Origin: Gymnopus androsaceus JB14
Lineage: Eukaryota > Basidiomycota > Agaricomycetes > Agaricales > Omphalotaceae
Direction: 5' to 3'
Length of the DNA stretch: 64,000 bases
Assembly (NCBI GenBank): GCA_009733575.1
Contig: ML769436.1
Coordinates: forward strand, 1 to 64,000
A model generated the notes under the pieces. That model was not told where the DNA came from and did not search any database. It saw only the letters and a list, made by a program, of their open reading frames with translations. Below are positions 11,313-22,461 of the stretch, piece after piece. The translations under genes and the position numbers were made by a program. The stretch's first letter is position 1; every line of letters starts with the position of its first letter.

Positions 11313-13340
11313 CTACTCCAAAACTTCAAGGAAATTAGCAGCGTTAGTCAAATCAAAGTTTTGTTGGGTAAAGGCAGCCCGGTCCACGATACTTGAGATA
11401 TCCAAGAACGACGTGGTGATACTAGTAATGTTGGTTGTAAAGAACGCGAACCCTCCTTCAGGAGGATTACTCTCGTCGAGGTGGAGATTGTACGATGTGA
11501 TCGTAGGAAGAAAAGGGGGGGCAGAGGAGATTGAAAGTGGGTCAAATGCAGTTAAAGAAATGCTCGTTGAAGCTCCGTCGCCGCGTACCTATGAAAATAT
11601 CAAACCTAGCGTCTATGAATATAAGAGGGGAAGACATACCGCCACAATGAGTTTGTAATAAATACTATTCGCAGTAATAATTATCTTAGTACGACCGATA
11701 TCTACAAACATCGAATCCTGGGCAATCACAAAGCCAGAACCACCGTTATCAACGATAATTGGATCCGACCCGTCGTTGTTATCGATTTCGAACCAAAAAT
11801 GGGATATCGAAGAAGTAGCATTGATAGTCGCGTTGAATGAATACCGTTCAGCGGTAAGACCTTGTGCTTTGCCGATTATATTGAAGAATGCCTGTTCGGT
11901 GCCGGATGATTGTATGGAGCATCCAGTAGATGGGCAAAATGAGGGATCGCCCTGTCGATCTGCCCACAGCATGGTTAGAGTGGGATTTGCACTGGGACTC
12001 AGAACCTATAGATGTATGTGAAGCAGGCGAACGTTCAATGTGAAAAGGATACGTACTCGAAGAGTGGTCGTCATAAATAATTCGCCGTTCTGGTAAGATA
12101 GATTTGGATCAGAGATGAGATAGTCAAACGGCTCATTCATGGGTTCGGTGAGGTTTACGCCGTTTGGAACATTATTTATCAATCTCTGGATCAAGTCTCG
12201 GCAGGTTGCGCTGAATGTATCGGGGGAGAGTAGGCTGAAACATCGTCATTATCGCTGAATTCGAAGTGGGAAAAGGAACATACCTTTGCATGGTCGCATT
12301 TCCGTCGCTCGAGAAAATGCGGAAGTCCGACCTTGTTGTGACATTGGGGCCGACTACCAGTACATCTTCAGTGGTGTTTTGAAGATACTGAGAGACTCTG
12401 GTTTCTTGTTAACGAGAATTAATGCAGAAAAAATGTAATTCACTCACATCGTGGTGTCAAAAGCAGGTGTTGTATCAAAGGTGTCGACATCAATTGAGCT
12501 ATCCGGCACTATCAAAGGGAAATCCGCTTGTCTGACTCCGCCTAGTGTGTGTCCGCACGCAACAAGGCTTATCATTTCCGTTTGGTTGAAGCCCTGGAGC
12601 CGGAAGGACTCTATATGCGACGCAAGAGGCTGCTGTGGCTGTGGCACAGTTGAGGGGCCTGCAGCAGTAGCATCAACTCGGCCAGCACTAAAAGGAATGA
12701 GTGGACCTCCGCATCCTACGACTGCAAATACTGCTCCGAGAGCTATTGCATCTGCCACTGTTTAGGTTAATGAACTAGGTCAGAGATCTTCCAATTGGGT
12801 TAATAATTGATACACACTCCCAAAAAATGGAGCAATCACGTCTCCAATATTGAAATCTAGCAGCGAAGCAGCCATCCCTACTCCGATGTTCTAAAAGAAA
12901 TGTCAGATCTACTCTGAGAAGTTTTGGGTCATCGTTACCTCAGGTCTGTCGAGTTCGTATTGAATCGATGCGTCCAGCCCTCCAGTCCCACCTTCTATAT
13001 CGTGAGTAGACGCATCATGATAAGCCTATATAGATCATCAGTGACGTCCAAAGGGTAATCCACAGTCCACTTTGAGTCTTACAATACGAAGCCATTGGGC
13101 CGGTACAGTCGTTCCATCCCGGCGAGGACAATCTGCAGCGTCGTCAGCAAGGCCACCTGAACCAATTTTAGTTGTTATTTACAATAAACCTACGAGAACC
13201 TTCAGCTCACCCTCGTAAAGCTGTAGATTTGCATAGCTAATCAAAGTGTTGGGCCACTGGAAGGTTGGAAAACTGTGAGCACAACCGAAAAGCATGCAAG
13301 CCAAGAAGGCTAGTTGGATAAACAATGCAATTTGCAGCAT
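11313..13340 (-). CDS. Secreted heme peroxidase
   Basis: The first exons are 13340-13211, 13156-13083, 13025-12939, 12890-12818 and 12757-12448, all in frame, with further exons down to the stop at 11313. The signal peptide region is LQIALFIQLAFLACMLFGCA. Distal heme residues lie in QWLRIAYHDAST (Arg and His), and the proximal His in MISLVACGHTLGGVR. Central segments such as GCGGPLIPFSAGRVDATA fit the plant/fungal heme peroxidase superfamily. The C-terminal part, after about residue 290, is a Ser/Thr- and Asn-rich extension with many N-glycosylation sequons, not the usual class II tail. The enzyme should use hydrogen peroxide to oxidise extracellular substrates. No Mn-binding or exposed-Trp site was identified, so no ligninolytic role is claimed. 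Confidence 0.85.
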
Positions 13341-14731
13341 GGTGCAGATGATTTGGGGCTAAGGAATGAGAGGCTAGTAGCCATTTGTACTTATAGGTAG
13401 AAAAACTACATTGTCTATAGATATCAGGGGTCAATACAAACAAAAATGCTTACAGATGAAGCGCGAGGAACGTTCAAGTTTCAAGAAGTTGTAAGTTACT
13501 TCCTAGTTCCCGGGCCTGCTGCACTCCCTTGATCATCGGAGGATTGACTTGGGAAGACCAAGGGGGAAGAGAATCGGGAGAGAACAGGATGGATGCACGC
13601 CCCTTCCTTTCCCTTTCCCCACCCATCCCGGTAATCCGTCCAATTTTTAGGCCGATTTGTAGGTCTCATCCTCAAAAACACCGAAAATGGCCTTATTGCT
13701 CGGGGGTTCAATCGCCAAGCGCCAAGCGCCGAATTTTGGGGGCGAGAGTGGCGAATATCTTCTGATACGGAAAATCAGCCCAAAACTTAAAAACAAAAGC
13801 TTAAAACCCGCAGAAGGAAATTAGCGCCTACGGGCGCTAATTTCCCGACAATACCCCCTGGTCTTGGTTCCGAAGGCCCCAAGCAAAAACGCAAGCAAAA
13901 AACGCCGAAAAAGGGCCATATTTGGGAAATAAAAAGGCCGAATTTGGGCCATCTTGGGATGAGGGCTACAATGAATTGCTAAGTGCAAATTTTTTCGTCG
14001 TACTTCACTTAGGGCACCGACCTGATACAGACAGCGCATGTTGCAAAGCTTCTCATACATTCCCTTAGGGGATCCGTCATAGAGATATCCTGCAATATAT
14101 CTAGAGGACGTAAAGTTTTCTTCGTATCTGAGTGCAACATGCTGCCTCTGTCTCGAACTTCTGATTCTGTTGGTGTTTACAGCCTTTCAAAGTTTCAGAC
14201 ATGCAAGGAACGCGGATGGGAAAATTCGCACTAACTGTCTAACCGTGTAGGCTTGAGAGGAATGAATCCTGAAGTCTGAGGCATTTGGTTATGACATTCT
14301 ATGTATTTGCTTTCTCCATTGAGCAGCTCAGAAGCGCAACAAAAGCGTCAAAGATACCTCGTCGAAGATACCCTGGCTGATGGAGATGCTGCAGAAGCTC
14401 AAAAGTCGAAGACCCTTTTGTTGGAGAAGGCCATCTAGGCCGTATACGCCGTAAGTCAAAAATCGAAGGAAATGTCGCACCATCCAATGCCAGGCCAGAA
14501 GCATCTGGAATCGGAAATGAAGGTACCATAGTTCAAACGTTCAAGTGGTGCGAGTTATCAAGGAAAGTTCGTATCAGGCATTAGCTGATTGTGGCCACGA
14601 TATATTTTTACCTATCTCCTGTCGGTGGTTAGATGGCCTCCCGCTAGGCGCAATTCAGAGCAGCACCTCCGGCCTTCTGCGGTGTAACGAACTCCAGCAC
14701 TGTATTTATTGATTCTGCAATAGATTTCTTT
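13341..14731. other. Long intergenic region with hairpin-forming, repeat-like DNA
   Basis: From 13500 to 14060 the DNA is rich in GCCGAAAA/GGGCC-type words and contains a perfect hairpin. No transposase or complete element was recognised. Open frames here lack family motifs. Confidence 0.45.
13816..13845. repeat. Perfect 13-bp hairpin
   Basis: GGAAATTAGCGCC and its exact inverse are separated by a TACG loop. It lies in non-coding DNA of repeat-like composition and may be part of a non-autonomous element or a structured terminus. Confidence 0.7.
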
Positions 14732-16882
14732 TTACCGTACCTTAAACATATGCACCACTATGTCAGGATTGATGTTCTTGCCCTCGGCGTCTTGGACAGT
14801 ATAATGTATCTCGACATCGAGTTCCCGGGAGTTAGAGTCACTCTTACGACAATGAAAGTGCCCTTGTACAACAGAACCTGAAAAAACGGGTTAACGCAAT
14901 GATGGAAAATAAATATAGACTGATAGATAACATACCTTCATCGACGATAAAGGGCTCTTTCAATAAGAATAGTGCCTGCTTCCAATGCGTAGCCATGCTT
15001 TTCGGCCCAGTACTGAAGCTAGTTACTACGTCTACGTCTGCTTTGGTAGAGTCGTCCTCTACAAGCTTCTCCTTTTTACTGTGTTGGTGACTCGCCCGTC
15101 TTTGTGGTGCGGGTCGTCCGCCCAGAGGCCATACTTCCGCGACTACTGGTTCGTTTTCGCGTACCACTTCCACCTCCGTGTCCTCGGAGATAGGAGTACC
15201 GGAAGCAGTGAAAAACGTGTCGAAATATAGAACGAAAGAGGTAACTTTTGTACGTCGATCAACGGAGGAGGTCAGTTTGAATGCAGAGGTAAAGTCGAGT
15301 TGGCGAGAGGTTATCGAGGAGAGATGTAGGTCCTATGAGTGCGATGCGAGTCGCACATGATGAGCAATAGACAATAAAGGATACTTGAAAGCGAAGATAC
15401 CTTTACCACACACGGTGCACTCAGCATTGTGTGAGGTCCAACCACATCAATTATAGCTTCGTCGTACGAGTCTTCGGCCATAACAGACATTTCAAAACCT
15501 GCGCCGGCGTGAGTTCAATATTGAATGTGCTAAACTTATCTACCCACCGTAAATGTCATTCCAGAAGGTTACGCGGTCCTTGATTATCTCGGTGGCGTCG
15601 CACAAGCCAAGCATCATTTTAGACTGGCTAGGAGCCATAACACCTCCGGGTTTCAGGAACCGGTCCCGAGCGTGTAGGACCGAGTCGAGCATGCTTTCAT
15701 ACAGGAGAGCATATCCCATCCATTCGGAGATGATCACATCAACTTTGATTCCTTCAGGCAGCTGTATGTCTTCAATCTTCCCTCGGATAACCGTAATAAC
15801 GTTATCCAAGTTGTTGGCTTTGACAATCTTTTCGGCCCTTGACTGCGATATCCGAAGCATCGACAGCAAAAACCCTTTTGGCACCCGCGCGCGCAGCAAG
15901 AAGAGACAGAATACCGGTACCACATCCCACGTCGAGGACGGTCGCATCTTCAAAGACGGAAGGTGTGCTAAGAATGTATCGTGCATATGTGGATGTCCGG
16001 ACTTTGTCCTGAATCATGATTGCGTGAATTTCGTTGGCGCCATAGGATTCAAAATAATGAGAATCATCGTCGCGTTTCGGTTCCGACGTCTTGGATGATT
16101 CTCCCGATGATGACTCTGCAATGTCAACGAGGCTGAAGCGTTGAGTTACGATCTTTCGATATTCCTCAAATTCGCGTTTAGCTTGAGCTAGCTTTTTTTC
16201 TAGGAGCTGGATGCGGCGCTCAGCGGGGATAGATTGTTCATCGTCTTCAGAATCGGTCCAGTCATCGGGCTGGTATTCTAAAACGCGTTAAATGATGATA
16301 AGGCTGAAAATAAAAATTCACTCACGAAGCATAGGATCATCCTCCAATGCCGGATGAAGGAAATCATCAGAAGTGAAGAATGATTCATTACCCGTGAGCA
16401 TCGCGATATTGGCTGGAGAGGCTCTCTAATGGAGAAATCATCAGCTCGGGTTTGTTTCAATTCATTTAAATTGACGCACCGTTTGTCGAATAAAATTTAT
16501 CAATCGAATACGACCGTGAACGTCCAAGGCTGCAAACAATCCTTTTGAGTGGCTGGTTTTGCTTGAATCATAATTTTTTTGCACAAACATAGTCTAGCGC
16601 AAGCTTCTCCCAGGTCGAAATTATCTGGGAAAACTGTCAAACATAGGTTCGACCAAAAGATTTGCACTAAAACTTACGCGCTGCCTTGTCATAAGCAAGG
16701 ATGCCCTCTACGCTGGGCAAAGTTTTGTCGTCGAAAAGAGAACGGCAATATTTGGTGACCGAATCAGAGACCCAATCGTCCCAGGTCTCTTCATCGTCTT
16801 CCCCGCTTGAGCTGGAAATTCCATCTTCTCCGTCGTGATCTTCCTCGATGCTATTTGGAGTTGGATGAATGTGGATACTCAT
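14732..16882 (-). CDS. PRMT3: Protein arginine N-methyltransferase, PRMT3 type (frame broken at one G run)
   Basis: The enzyme transfers methyl groups from S-adenosylmethionine to arginines; PRMT3 acts on ribosomal protein uS5 in the cytosol. The start at 16882 gives MSIHIHPTPN. Marks in order: acidic N terminus; CRSLFDDKTLPSVEGILAYD and LDVHGRIRLINFIRQT; acidic coiled region; then the catalytic core with YFESYGANEIH, MIQDKVRTSTY, the SAM-binding VLDVGCGTGILSL, the double-E loop EWMGYALLYESML, and the C-terminal beta barrel ending VVHMFKVR. Just after FAVDASDIAVK the frame changes. Dropping one base from the three-C run at 15836-15838 (plus strand) restores AEKIVKANNLDNV. A canonical N-terminal zinc finger is not clear. 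The gene is expected to be essential-like, so the break is probably a sequence error. Confidence 0.88.
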
Positions 16883-17027
16883 CAGACAGAAGAAAAGAAA
16901 AGGCTCAGTTTCGGCGTCTAATTTGCCTGCCTGTACAGGGTCGCTTATGGGCGTTAAATCATTATCGACGACCACCATCGATAAACTTGGTGCCCGAACT
17001 TCAGCACTTGAGCTGGGACCTATTCTA
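16883..17027. promoter_or_regulatory. Bidirectional promoter region of PRMT3 and GSH2
   Basis: About 145 bp separates the inferred start codons of two divergent housekeeping genes, so both promoters must overlap here or in the first codons. No TATA box is evident. Confidence 0.6.
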
Positions 17028-18751
17028 ATGCCACCCTTTGACTTTTCCCAATGGCCTCCTCGTATATCTGAAAAGGATCGCGAAACTTTGCAGTTCCGAG
17101 CTGCAAGTTATGCCCTAGCTCACGGATTGCTCTATCTTCCTGTAGGAGTCCAGCCTTCAGTCCCGACTTCCGCAATACATGCTCCGATTTCCTTGTTTCC
17201 TTCGCCCTTTCCAAGAGAACGATTCGAGCAGGCTCAAAAGTTGCAATCAATCTACAATGTCCTCTATTCTCGTATCGCGATGGACACCGAGTTTCTGGAT
17301 CAAGTAATGGGCACTGAACAAGGAGTAGGGCAGGTAGATGAATTCACGGGTCAGCTTTGGTCAGGCTGGCGGGACTTGCGAGACAAGAGCCTTGCTCAAG
17401 TATATATTCAGCTGTCTATCTTCTCCAAACACACGAGCTGATTTGCATCGCAAGCCATTGCATCTAGGTCTGTTCAGATCTGACTACTTGCTGCATCAAC
17501 AGGGCTCCGAATTGTCCTTGAAGCAGGTAGAGTTCAACACTATATCTTCGTCTTTTGGTACGCTGTCCCAGAAAACTGCCGAGATGCATCGGTACGCGCA
17601 TTGCTGCTCTACTTGATCAGAACCGCGTCTTACTGTTCATTGTTGCATGCAAAGGAGCTTAGAGTCCTCGACGCAATACTTTAATGTTTCACCTCATCTA
17701 ACAGCCAGCAATTTTCCTCCAAACCGCAGTACCGCTGGCTTGGTAGAAGGACTAGTTGCGGCACATACTGCGTACAATGTTGAAGGGTAACCACTTACAT
17801 TTTATCGTCATGAGCTCCGTCTGAATCATCCGCCCAGATCGAAGATCCTGTTTGTTGTCCAGGCCGGTGAGAGGAACGTATTCGATCAGCTCTGGCTAGA
17901 GTATGAACTGTTAGAGAGGTAAGGCGCCTCCTGGGATAAAATATCTCCCTAACTTCTCCAACAGGCACTCAATTCGCGTCGTCCGAAAAACATTCGACGA
18001 ACTCGCACAGCAAGCCAAGATCTCAGAGAGCAATTCTGCGCTTACTGTTGAGTCGCCTAACGAGTCCGCAGTGGAAATCTCCACGGTATACTACCGATCC
18101 GGCTATACCCCCGACGATTATCCTACAAGCGAACAGTATCAGACACGGTTCACTCTCGAACGCTCCAGAGCAATCAAATGTCCTACGATTCCGCTCCAAC
18201 TCGCAGGAGGCAAGAAAGTACAGCAAGTGCTCACCGAACCCGGAGTACTCGAACGCTTCCTTTGTGATGAATCAAAGTATGGCGCTCACGGCGTGTTTCC
18301 CGCTCATAAGCTGGCTGAGCTTCGAGAAAGTTGGATGGGCATGTGGGCATTGGATATGAATGGCGATGCTGGTGTCAAGCAGGCGAGAGAAAGGGCCTTG
18401 GGACTGGTGCTCAAGCCGCAACGCGAAGGAGGAGGAAATAATGTTTATAAAGAAGCAATCCCAGAGTTTCTTGATTCATTATCTCCGAGAGAGCGCTCTG
18501 CGTGGATTGCGATGGAGCTGATTTCCCCGCCAGTAGGTCTAAAGAACTACCTCGTGCGTGCGGGATCAGGAGCGAGTGTTGAAACAGAGGTGGTGAGCGA
18601 GCTTGGTATCTTTGGTTGGTCTTTGTTTGGACAAGGGAAAGTGATAGAGGAAAAGGAGGTTGGATGGTTGGTGCGGACGAAGGGTAAAGAAAGTAATGAA
18701 GGTGGCGTTGCAACTGGGTTTTCAGTCTTGGATTCTCTGCTTTTAATCTAG
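17028..18751 (+). CDS. GSH2: Glutathione synthetase
   Basis: The enzyme joins gamma-glutamylcysteine and glycine using ATP, the last step of glutathione synthesis in the cytosol. Five exons keep one frame: 17028-17399, 17455-17591, 17655-17786, 17838-17918, 17965-18751. The Met at 17028 (MPPFDFSQWP) was chosen because fungal homologues start there; an upstream Met at 16947 is in frame. Family marks are LFRSDYLLH, LKQVEFNTISSSFGTLS, the ATP-grasp LKPQREGGGNNVY, MELISPP, SELGIFGWSLFG, and the C-terminal NEGGVATGFSVLDS substrate loop. Length is normal for eukaryotic glutathione synthetases. It is one of the few genes here with no frame break. Confidence 0.95.
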
Positions 18752-19193
18752 CTGAGGTGATTGTATTGTGTACAGGTGCAAGATTTTTGATAAATCGTTC
18801 CACCGGCGTTAATCCGGTTCGCGCTGTCGGTCTCTTCTTCTTCCTCACCCTCATCGTCTTTTTTCTGTTATTCTTTGTGTCCGCTTCTCTTCTTTGTGGG
18901 ATAATGTTGAAGAAGCTGTAAAAAACCTTGCATTGCATACAAATCTGCGTCAGATCTGGATTCATCCAGTGACCCAGGCATGCAGTGATGCAAAGCAAGT
19001 CGGCCTTTCTTCCTCGGGGTTTTATCTGTTTACAGGCATAACAACAACGTCAAAAAACTGTATACGATCGTCCTACATATTTGGCTCAACTGCTGATTCT
19101 TAAACTTCCGATGTGTTCAAGTTGTGATGACCTTTTTCCGCAGATGATCCAGATGCCATATAAGTAAGAGCTGGCTCGTTGCTAGTATGGCTA
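18752..19193. other. Intergenic, no gene seen
   Basis: This region spans from the GSH2 stop to the GH131 start. No recognisable coding or repeat feature. Confidence 0.45.
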
Positions 19194-20367
19194 ATGCTTC
19201 TCTCTATAATCCTTGCTTTCGGACTCATTGTTGTCGCATCCGCGACGACCTCTCGAGACTTGATTTGGGATGGTCGAGTTGGAATGAACGAAACAGAATC
19301 AGATCTTAATTCCTCAATTGGCCCTTACTTAACGTACGTCTCTCCCCGCCCGCCCGCGGTTGCTTTTTGCTCGGCACTAATCGGTGTATGGGTAGAGTTG
19401 TGAAGGGAAGCGAGCCTGCTTCACATGTACGTACCGCTATCTATGATGCATTCGAACGCTGACACTGTTTGCTCACAGTACACGACTCTTCTGGGAACCA
19501 GGTCTTTGCCAACTCCCCTCTGGCGCAAAACCATTTCGGAACAAGTTATATCTGTCACGATAGACAACAGCTCTATTTTCATCCCTGGAGGCGGCACAGC
19601 GCAGAATGGTTTTCGTAGGACCGATCTCATTGCTCAAGTAAACGGTAGCAATTCCGCCCTCGACACCTTGGAAGTTGGCTTGACTCAATATTCACTTTTC
19701 GGTCAAATCCAATGAACGACTTCCTTTGAAACTACTCGCACGAATACCAAATCGTTTTCATTGAACCTGCAGATGGTACACATGTTTTCGAACTCCAGCT
19801 AGGTTTGTGTAGACTTCTCGGAAGTTCAGTATTTTGTATCAATCATCACGCGTAGGGACACCTTTCAGCAATCCGACTGCGTCTTCTCCTGCTGCTGATG
19901 CCACCAATTTGAAGGTGATCTCAGTCTCCTCTTCGAGACCCCATTCTAATAACCACCGGCATAGGTTCGTGATCATGCCCTAAATCTCCTTTTCGAAACA
20001 CCATTCACTGCGAATCACTGGCATAATTTCGCTGTTCAAGTTGATTGGAATAAATTGACTTTAGAAGTCTTCTATTCCACTGATGATGCGCGCCTGGAAG
20101 CAGTAACCTCGGTAGTTTCTAATCCCACCGCTTCAACAGGATCAGCCGGACAAGGCGATTTTCATATTGCCCTCTTGAAGGTACGTTTGACCTTATCTTT
20201 TCTCTCATCTTCCGAACTGATGCACTGATGCTCCGATATACTACATATAGCTACCCTTGGTCGATCCAAGTGATTCACCTGAAGAGCAGGGTAATGTGGT
20301 AGACTTTGGTATTCAAGAGGGGGATACGGAGGGGTTGCTGTTTTCTGGTGTGTTCGTAACGGGCTAG
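19194..20367 (+). pseudogene. GH131 beta-glucanase, frame broken twice
   Basis: GH131 enzymes hydrolyse beta-1,3/1,4/1,6-glucans. The signal peptide is MLLSIILAFGLIVVASA, followed by LIWDGRVGMNETESDLNSS, YTTLLGT...PTPLW, VISVTIDNSSIFIPGGG, GFRRTDLIAQ, then the HFSVKSNERLPL segment, NYSHEYQIVFIEPADGTHVF, NFAVQVDWNKLTLEVFYSTD and FGIQEGDTEGLLFSGVFV. The piece HFSVKSNERLPL is offset by one base from what precedes it (around 19690), and the next piece by one more (in the AAA at 19729-19731). Outside these two insertions every exon and splice site is intact, so this is either a young pseudogene or two sequencing insertions. The last stop is at 20365-20367. Confidence 0.8.
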
Positions 20368-21089
20368 GGTTTGGCCCGAAGTCTTACCTACCCCCAGCAT
20401 CCCCGTGTACAAAAACTGTATGACAATGGTATGAATCTATGACTGGAAAACCTATGAATCCCATGTTTTGGTGTTCCAGTTGAGGTGCCAGCGCATTGTT
20501 CAACTTATGATGATTTTTCTCCATAGATCCTCCACAGTGGCTATAATATATAAAGGGTTGCAGCTGCAGTTTTGGTCACATATCCATAATGACTCCTCAA
20601 AGCATTCCTTGTTTTTATCCTGCCTATTGCATTCACTTCTGCCTCATTGCTTCCGCGGAATGCCAGATTTCGTATGACCGATCTCAGAGATAGCAGGGTA
20701 GCCTGCCTTGCGCCCTTGACGCTAGTGAAGGAGACGGGAGTGGTAACCCAGCTCTCGTCGTTCGATTCTCAGACTCGATCTACTGAGCGAGTCGGAAGTG
20801 GTGATCTCAATCGCGGTCATCGATGCTACTGAAGGAGATGGCGTCGGTAACCCAGCTTGCCAACCTCTTGACGCCTCTAGTGCTCTCTAGTGCAATTATA
20901 ACCTAGGTTTGACGGATCTCCTTCCTGGACAGAATTGTGATGGTACTGTACTAAAAATTGTATTGAGGAAAATATCTTGAAGTGCTAGTGAAGTCAGTGC
21001 ACCCTTACATAAAGTGTAGTAGTGGTACTAGTGCTTGATATTATTGTTTGTTTCATAAAAACGTGGTGGTCCGATTTTCAACTTCCATC
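20368..21089. other. Intergenic with degenerate tandem repeats
   Basis: No gene is seen. The region contains the left repeat cluster described at 20722. Confidence 0.45.
20722..20872. repeat. Degenerate tandem repeat, left of family copy B
   Basis: Three units start CTA(G/C)TGA at 20722, 20780 and 20826, with the core GGAG.CGG.AGTGGTAA. Two similar units lie at 22176 and 22216, on the other side of copy B. Confidence 0.6.
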
Positions 21090-22100
21090 ATGCCGCCTCT
21101 TTCCCCGCAAGACTTGTGTCTTTCTCCTGAATGTACTTCCGAAAGCACTCCCGACTCTAAACAGCGACAGCAATTACTTCCTGTTATCCTCTTCCCTCAA
21201 AAATTCGTGCCTCTCACCTGTAAACACTTTCGCAAACTCCTTTCGTTCCGAAACCAGCATTGCCTTCCGGCCTCCTCCTCCTCCTCCTCGATTCCCCATC
21301 GAGATAATCCAGCTCATTATCCATGAGGCTTGGGCACTACCACTGACCACCTCAGAACGGATCCAATTTACCAAGTCGTCGTTCCTCGTCAGTCTCAGCT
21401 GGATGAGCAGTTTTGCTCTTGAATCCTGCGTCCATGTACATCTACTCAGTGGTGAACATACCAAGCACTGGTACAAGCCCATCACCTCTGGCTCTCCCAG
21501 CCCCTATTCCACCATCGCAGGTTTAGATGGTCCCACCGTCCGTCATTTATGCAAAACCATCACCTTCCATTGTATAGATCCTCGGGACGTCCCTCAGACT
21601 CCAGGGGCTACCCATCCCGCACATCCTATGTGTGTAGCTACCAATCTGATCTCTGGTATTGTACGCCATGGAGGATTCAACAACTTTGAGGGGTGTATGA
21701 CAATGCAGTTCCCTCTTTCAGTGAAGATTACCCTGATGGAGGTCAATTGGACCTACATAGTTTTGACTGCTCCCAAGTTCTGGCAAGTCAGAATAGCAAG
21801 TCGTATTACAGAGCTCTATGAGGTGCTTGAAAAGTTAGTGCTGGGGATGATGCAAAGCCGATGGGAACGCCTCGGGTCCATAATCTATGATAGACGTGCA
21901 GGCGCATGTGTATGGGCATGGGTGAGTGTAGTGTCTCCAAGTCTGCTGCATGATCTACCTTGCATTTCTAACCATGTAAACAGTTCTTTGTCAGGTACAA
22001 TTCTGATGAGGGTGAAAAAGTTAGTCGTCCAATAACAGGGCTCAATGCTGCAGATTATAATATTGGCATTAATGTAGACCGTGTACCTTGTGGTGAATGA
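21090..22100 (+). CDS. Three-copy unknown family, copy B
   Basis: The conserved core runs in one long frame from the proline run (RPPPPPPRFPIEIIQLIIHE) to ACVWAW, followed by an intron with donor gtgagt and a last exon FFVRYNSDEGEKVS...LNAADYNIGINV ending in TGA at 22098. Unlike copy A the mid-region after GLDGPTV is intact (RHLCKTITFHCIDPRD). However, the ATG that matches the other copies (21090, MPPLSPQDLCLSP) is in another frame, so either the true start is different (the main frame is open from 21022) or one base is lost in the CTCCTCC run near 21280. Function unknown. It lies between related tandem repeats. Confidence 0.6.
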
Positions 22101-22175
22101 CATTTAGCCTCAGCATTATTCATGCTCAGCTTACAGAAGGCTCATCGCTATATATGATTTGCCACAACCACTGAT

Positions 22176-22250
22176 CTACTGAGAGAGACGGAAGTGGTAA
22201 TCCGCGGTATAGATACTACTGAAGGAAACGGACATGGTAGTTCCTCTCGA
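22176..22250. repeat. Degenerate tandem repeat, right of family copy B
   Basis: Units at 22176 and 22216 match those at 20722-20872 (CTACTGA.GGA.ACGGA..TGGTA). Confidence 0.55.
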
Positions 22251-22461
22251 TGATGAAGGCAAGTGACTAGGTCTTTCCATCCTTCTGGATTAATGTTATT
22301 TCGCTACTAGCTACATCTGGCCCTGTTATCGGAAGCTTTTTAAGTACTTAGTGCAGAACTACTTACTACTTGGGAGAGTTTCCATTGAAGAACATCCTGT
22401 ACTCTATCACTACGGCCTGCAGCCGTACATTCATAACTTCAAACCATCGACTCCTTCAGAT

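Noticed and set aside
12451..12765. 104-codon plus-strand frame
   Set aside because: It is the exact antisense of peroxidase exon 5, which carries the catalytic motifs.
13700..13730. Possible tRNA B box (GGTTCAATC)
   Set aside because: No matching A box, acceptor stem or cloverleaf at the right distance. No tRNA or rRNA was found in the window.
15553..16098. 181-codon plus-strand frame
   Set aside because: Antisense of the PRMT3 catalytic core.
18411..18998. 195-codon minus-strand frame
   Set aside because: Mostly antisense of the last GSH2 exon; no motif or signal.
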